A stretch of 9,771 nt of DNA, from contig DASXBZ010000128.1 in NCBI GenBank assembly GCA_036491435.1, positions 1 to 9,771 on the forward strand, in the 5' to 3' direction. The stretch is from Bog-473 sp036491435. Its GTDB lineage: Bacteria; Actinomycetota; Acidimicrobiia; Acidimicrobiales; RAAP-2. Shown here in pieces: positions 6,252-9,771 of the stretch. Below the pieces are notes generated by a model. That model was not told the DNA's origin. It was given only the letters and a program-made list of their open reading frames with translations, and ran no database searches. Numbering within the stretch: position 1 is the first letter of the stretch; the number at the start of each line of letters is the position of its first letter. The position numbers and the translations under genes were made by a program.

Positions 6252-8722
6252 CGCCGGTTCAGGGCATCGAGTTCTTCGGGCGTCATCAGCACCGCCCTGG
6301 CCTTGGAGCCTTCGCTCGGGCCGACGACACCGGCCCGCTCGAGGAGGTCCATGAGGCGACCGGCGCGAGCGAAGCCGACTCGAAGCTTGCGCTGCAGCAT
6401 GGAGGTCGACCCTAGTTGGGACCGCACGACGAGATCCCGCGCCTGGGCCAGGAGCTCGTCGTCCTCGCCGTCCATGGGGTCTGTGCCACCGGGGCCGTCG
6501 TCGACCCCGTCGATCCCGACGACGGCCTCGGTCTGTCCGCCCTGGGCTTTCCAGTGGCGCGCGATCTCACGCACCTCTTCCTCGGAGACCCACGGCGCCT
6601 GCAGGCGGCGCGGAATGTTGGACGACGCGGTGAGCAGCAGCATGTCGCCCTTGCCGACGAGACGCTCGGCACCCGGCTGGTCGAGGATGACCCGGCTGTC
6701 GGCGAGCGAGGACACCGAGAAGGCCATCCGGCTGGGGATGTTCGCCTTGATCACCCCGGTGATCACATCGACCGAGGGGCGCTGGGTCGCGATCACCAGA
6801 TGGATCCCGACGGCACGCGCCATCTGAGCGATGCGGACGATGGAGTCCTCCACGTCGCGGGCCGCCACCATCATCAGGTCGTTGAGCTCGTCGACGATGA
6901 CGAGGATGAACGGCTCCGGCTGCACCGGCTCGGGCTCGTCGAGGTCCTCCTCGGTGTCGACGGCAGGATGGTCCTCACCGAGCGCTCGGGCGGCGGCATC
7001 GCGCACCAGCTTGCGGTCCGAGGCCGGCGACTCGATGCGCCCCTCCGCCACCAGCTGGTTGTAGCCGGTGATGTCGCGCACGCCGTGCTGGGCGAGCAGC
7101 CCGTATCGGCGCTCCATCTCCTTGACCGCCCAGGCGAGCGCGTTGGCCGCCTGCTTGGGGTCCACGACCACCGGGTTGAGCAGGTGGGGCAACCCGTCGT
7201 ACTGGCCGAGCTCCACGCGCTTGGGGTCGACCAGGATCATCTTGACCCTGTCCGGCGTCTGGCGCATCAGGATCGAGGTGATGATCGAGTTCATGCACGA
7301 CGACTTGCCCGAGCCGGTCGCGCCCGAGATCAGGATGTGCGGCATCTCGGCGAGGTTCTCCATGACGGCGCGTCCGGCGATGTCGCGGCCCATGGCGACC
7401 TGGAGGGGGTGTTTGGCCTCCCTCCCCTCCTTGGAATCGAGGATGTCGCGCAGGGCGACCAGCTGGCGTGTCCGGTTGGGCACCTCCACTCCGATGGCCG
7501 ACTTGCCCGGGATCGGCGCCAGAATGCGAACGTCGGGTGAGGCCATGGCGTAGGCGATGTCCTTGGACAGGCTCGTGACGCGCGCCACCTTCACGCCGGG
7601 ACCCAACTCGAGCTCGTAGCGGGTGACGGTCGGCCCGACGCGGCTCCCCACCAACCGGGTGTCCACCCCGTGCGCGGCGAGCGCGCGCACCAGCTCTACC
7701 CCCGCCGCGTCCACCTGGCGCTGGTCGAGACGCAGCTTCTTGGACGCCACCAGGGACGACATCGGGGGCAACACCCATTCGCCGGGGCCGCGGGCGGAGA
7801 CCGGGACGGACGGCGCGCTGTCGATAGCGGGCTCCGGATCGGGCTCGGGATCGAGTGGGATGTCGATGTCGGAGTCGTCGGGCTCCATGTCCGGCCCATC
7901 CGGGGCATCGGCCTCCCCGACGGTGGGAGGCGGCACCGGCGAGGCCGGCTCCTCCATCTCGGACCCGTCGTGGTCGGGCATCACGACGAGCGGCTTGCCC
8001 CGCCAGAGCGCGGCGGCGGTGTGCCCACTGGCGACGGCGGCGCGACGGGTGGCGCGCGCGGCCGAGGCGATCGAGACACCCGTCGCGATGAGGATGGCGA
8101 CGAGCGCTACAGCGACGAGCAAGACGGCCGCGCCGGCCGTGCCCAGACCCGCGTGCAGCGGTCGGCCGGCCAGCGCGCCGAGATACCCGCCTGCCCCCTT
8201 GAGCGCGTTCGAGTTCGAGAACGACGGCGTGTGCTTGGCGAGCTCGGCCAGGCCGCACACGCCGAGGAGCCCGAGCACAGTGCCGACGGCGAGACGCCAC
8301 GGGTCGGCACCTAACGCCTCGTCGTCCCGGTCTTCGTCGTCTCTGGCGCGCGGCTTGCGGTCGACGAGCAGTGCGACGCCGGCACCCAACGCGATCAGGG
8401 GCAGGAGCCTCCGGACCCATCCGGCCAGCAACGCGAACGCGGTATCGGTGCCGCTCCCGACGGGGCCGAGCTGGCTTCCCCACAGCGCGAGGGCCAGCAG
8501 GATGCCGAGCGTGATGAGCGCCACGGCCCAGAGGTCCCTGGCCTGCACACGCCAGAACGGCGGGCGCGCCGGCGCATCGGGCGCGGCGCGGCGGGCACGA
8601 GAGGCCGGTTTCTTGGCGGCGGCGCGGGAGGGTGCACGCGTGCGCGTGGTGCTCCCACCGCGGGTCTTGGTCACCACAGTGAGGCCGAGACTACCGCCTG
8701 ACCTGGTCGTTTTAGTGGACAT
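6248..8722 (-). CDS. ftsK: DNA translocase FtsK/SpoIIIE
   Basis: An 824-residue hexameric ATP-driven DNA pump that clears chromosome termini through the closing septum. A basic tail (1-60) precedes about four membrane segments (roughly 64-82, 95-120, 144-161 and 192-216). An acidic, proline-rich linker spans about 250-305. The motor follows: alpha part from about 320, Walker A GATGSGKS at 467-474, and Walker B FILVIVDELNDLMM at 605-618. Then come IATQRPSVDVITGVIKANIPSRMAF (quoted in pieces: IATQRPSVDVITG at 644-656 and IKANIPSRMAF at 658-668) and ILDQPGAERLVGKGDML at 679-695. The C-terminal winged-helix gamma domain (about 756-815) has the DNA-reading pattern SMLQRKLRVGFARAGRLMD. Walker B reads ELND where most relatives have ELAD. 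About 35 extra acidic residues (565-603) precede it. The start is ATG 8722. It heads the ftsK-carboxypeptidase-thrB run and is divergent from a radical SAM gene across a LexA-type box. Confidence 0.97.
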   Translation of the reverse strand: MSTKTTRSGGSLGLTVVTKTRGGSTTRTRAPSRAAAKKPASRARRAAPDAPARPPFWRVQARDLWAVALITLGILLALALWGSQLGPVGSGTDTAFALLAGWVRRLLPLIALGAGVALLVDRKPRARDDEDRDDEALGADPWRLAVGTVLGLLGVCGLAELAKHTPSFSNSNALKGAGGYLGALAGRPLHAGLGTAGAAVLLVAVALVAILIATGVSIASAARATRRAAVASGHTAAALWRGKPLVVMPDHDGSEMEEPASPVPPPTVGEADAPDGPDMEPDDSDIDIPLDPEPDPEPAIDSAPSVPVSARGPGEWVLPPMSSLVASKKLRLDQRQVDAAGVELVRALAAHGVDTRLVGSRVGPTVTRYELELGPGVKVARVTSLSKDIAYAMASPDVRILAPIPGKSAIGVEVPNRTRQLVALRDILDSKEGREAKHPLQVAMGRDIAGRAVMENLAEMPHILISGATGSGKSSCMNSIITSILMRQTPDRVKMILVDPKRVELGQYDGLPHLLNPVVVDPKQAANALAWAVKEMERRYGLLAQHGVRDITGYNQLVAEGRIESPASDRKLVRDAAARALGEDHPAVDTEEDLDEPEPVQPEPFILVIVDELNDLMMVAARDVEDSIVRIAQMARAVGIHLVIATQRPSVDVITGVIKANIPSRMAFSVSSLADSRVILDQPGAERLVGKGDMLLLTASSNIPRRLQAPWVSEEEVREIARHWKAQGGQTEAVVGIDGVDDGPGGTDPMDGEDDELLAQARDLVVRSQLGSTSMLQRKLRVGFARAGRLMDLLERAGVVGPSEGSKARAVLMTPEELDALNRR
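7829..7853 (+). repeat. low-complexity repeat, copy 2 (inside ftsK linker)
   Basis: Matches 3591-3615 at 24 of 25 bases on the plus strand. Here it lies antisense to ftsK and codes the DPEPDPEP stretch (291-298) of its linker. Both copies sit in simple-sequence coding regions. Confidence 0.55.
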
Positions 8723-8730
8723 CCCACCCG

Positions 8731-8759
8731 TTGAAATACGAACATATGTTCGCTACCCT
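8731..8759 (+). promoter_or_regulatory. sigma-70-type promoter of the radical SAM gene (-35 TTGAAA, 17 bp, -10 TACCCT)
   Basis: TTGAAA (8731-8736) differs from the -35 consensus by one base. It is 17 bp from TACCCT (8754-8759), a TAnnnT -10. The -10 ends 7 nt before the ATG at 8766, so transcription should begin at the start codon (leaderless). The spacer holds the LexA-type palindrome, so a bound repressor would block polymerase directly. Confidence 0.75.
8739..8752. promoter_or_regulatory. LexA (SOS) box, perfect palindrome
   Basis: CGAACATATGTTCG is a perfect 14-bp palindrome. It matches the Gram-positive and mycobacterial LexA site, whose core is GAAC-N4-GTTC with flanking C and G. It lies entirely between the -35 and -10 of the radical SAM promoter and ends 17 bp before the ftsK start codon on the other side. 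One site could therefore repress both divergent genes. A weak minus-strand -10 candidate TATGTT (8746-8741) for ftsK lies inside the box. Confidence 0.85.
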
Positions 8760-8765
8760 AGTCCG

Positions 8766-9771
8766 ATGGCACTGCGCTGGGCGTTGGCCGAGACCGAGGG
8801 CGGGGCGGGGAGCACCCTGTTCCCTGACGAGCGGGTAGCGGAACGCCACGTCGGAAAGGGCGCGTACGCGGGGATGGAGTTCCTCCACGTGAACGCCCGC
8901 TCCATCATCAACACGGTGCCGCCGGAGAGCCTGATGCCCTTCCGGCACACGATCAACCCGTATCGAGGGTGTTCGCACGCCTGTGTCTACTGCTTCGCAC
9001 GGCCGACGCACGACTATCTCGGGCTCGGGATCGGCGAGGACTTCGAACGCAAGATCGTCGTGAAGGTGAACGCGGTGGAGCGTTTGCGTGCGGAGTTGCG
9101 CGCGCCGAAGTGGGACGGGTCCCACATTGCGATGGGGACGAACACCGACCCCTACCAGCACGCCGAGGGCAAGTACCACCTGACCCGCGGCATCGTCGAG
9201 ACGCTGTCGGCGGCGCGCAACCCGTTCTCGATCCTGACCAAGTCGACGCTGGTGCTGCGCGACGGCGCGCTCCTGGCGGCCGCGGCGCAGCGGACCGACG
9301 TCTCGGTGTCCTTCTCCATCGGCACGTTGGACCGATCGGTCTGGAAGCTGACCGAGCCGGGCACTCCCCCACCGGACCGGCGGGTGGAGGCGGTGCGCCG
9401 CCTGACCGACCTGGGCTTGTCGTGCGGCGTGCTGGTCGCGCCGGTGTTGCCGGGGTTGTCGGACTCCGAGGAGCAGCTGACCGAGGTCGTCGAGGCCTGC
9501 GCCGCGGCGGGCGCCGTCTCGATCAACGGGGTCGCGCTGCACCTGCGCGGCACCCTGCGCGGGCACTATCTCGAGTGGCTGGGCTCGGCGCGCCCGGACC
9601 TGCTGCGCCTGCACCGGGCGCGCTTCCGGCACGGGGCGTACCAGGAGGACGACGAGCGCCAACGGGTGGACGGGATCGTGCGGGCGGCGGCCCGGCGCTG
9701 CGGGGTGACGGGGCGGGATCGCTACCGCGGCCGCACGCGGACGGACGCTCCCGTCGAGAAGCCTCCCCGAG
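8766..9771 (+). CDS. Rv2578c-family / SplB-like radical SAM protein (cut by window edge)
   Basis: The 335 visible residues run off the right edge without a stop. The radical SAM motif CSHACVYC is at 69-76 (Cys69, Cys73, Cys76) within NPYRGCSHACVYCFARPTH. It is followed by GTNTDPYQHAEG (124-135), SILTKS (155-160), TEPGTPPPDRR (196-206) and PVLPGLSDSEEQL (226-238). These are hallmarks of the COG1533 group, named for spore photoproduct lyase, and of mycobacterial Rv2578c. The true substrate of this group is not established. The C-terminus becomes Arg-rich and, by comparison with about 340 residues for relatives as I recall, is near its end. No intein interrupts the visible part. The ATG 8766 is supported by a -10 ending 7 nt before it and by the family N-terminus. 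A perfect LexA box in its promoter suggests induction by DNA damage. The family call is firm; a DNA-repair role is inference. Confidence 0.93.
   Translation, partial: MALRWALAETEGGAGSTLFPDERVAERHVGKGAYAGMEFLHVNARSIINTVPPESLMPFRHTINPYRGCSHACVYCFARPTHDYLGLGIGEDFERKIVVKVNAVERLRAELRAPKWDGSHIAMGTNTDPYQHAEGKYHLTRGIVETLSAARNPFSILTKSTLVLRDGALLAAAAQRTDVSVSFSIGTLDRSVWKLTEPGTPPPDRRVEAVRRLTDLGLSCGVLVAPVLPGLSDSEEQLTEVVEACAAAGAVSINGVALHLRGTLRGHYLEWLGSARPDLLRLHRARFRHGAYQEDDERQRVDGIVRAAARRCGVTGRDRYRGRTRTDAPVEKPPR

Noticed and set aside
3546..6827. A 1093-residue plus-strand open frame across thrB, the carboxypeptidase and the end of ftsK
   Set aside because: Composition is the Arg/Gly/His-rich style of an antisense shadow in very GC-rich DNA. 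It has no domain, and it covers three clear genes on the other strand.
8712..9662. A 316-residue minus-strand frame opposite the radical SAM gene
   Set aside because: It lacks any recognisable motif and overlaps the SOS promoter and a gene with clear radical SAM signatures.
1..9771. Search for a new defence, mobile or biosynthetic system
   Set aside because: All genes but the small lipoprotein belong to known core families. No transposase, integrase, CRISPR, toxin-antitoxin pair or repeat array is visible.

Overview
This is a dense, very GC-rich bacterial chromosome segment. Almost every base is coding, with GTG and TTG starts and 4-nt stop/start overlaps. The run miaB-miaA-dapF-hflX, an ftsK/spoIIIE gene and an Rv2578c-type radical SAM gene point to an actinobacterium. 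I lean towards an uncultured Acidimicrobiia-like lineage, but that is inference from protein style and apparent leaderless promoters. There are no mobile elements, RNA genes, CRISPR arrays or phage genes. The longest non-coding gaps are about 42-43 bp.

Left block (1-3465, minus strand): miaB -> miaA -> dapF -> hflX, transcribed leftwards, with hflX cut by the window edge. MiaA and MiaB act in succession on adenosine 37 of tRNA (prenylation, then methylthiolation). DapF makes meso-diaminopimelate for peptidoglycan and lysine. HflX is a ribosome-associated GTPase. miaB/miaA and dapF/hflX each join by the same TTGA overlap.

Middle (3508-4002, plus strand): a small lipoprotein of unknown function. 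It diverges from miaB across 42 bp that hold two opposed -10 elements. Its stop codon overlaps the stop of the convergent thrB in one CTAG.

Right block (3999-8722, minus strand): ftsK -> D-alanyl-D-alanine carboxypeptidase -> thrB, apparently one operon. It joins a division DNA translocase, a peptidoglycan-trimming enzyme and a threonine-biosynthesis kinase.

Far right (8766 to end, plus strand): an Rv2578c/SplB-like (COG1533) radical SAM gene, divergent from ftsK and cut by the window edge. The 43-bp ftsK/radical SAM gap contains a perfect 14-bp palindrome, CGAACATATGTTCG, matching the Gram-positive/actinobacterial LexA (SOS) box. It lies between a good -35 (TTGAAA) and a -10 (TACCCT) spaced 17 bp apart. 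This is the strongest regulatory signal in the window. It suggests DNA-damage control of the radical SAM gene and perhaps of ftsK. I see no wholly new multi-gene system; most genes are conserved housekeeping genes.
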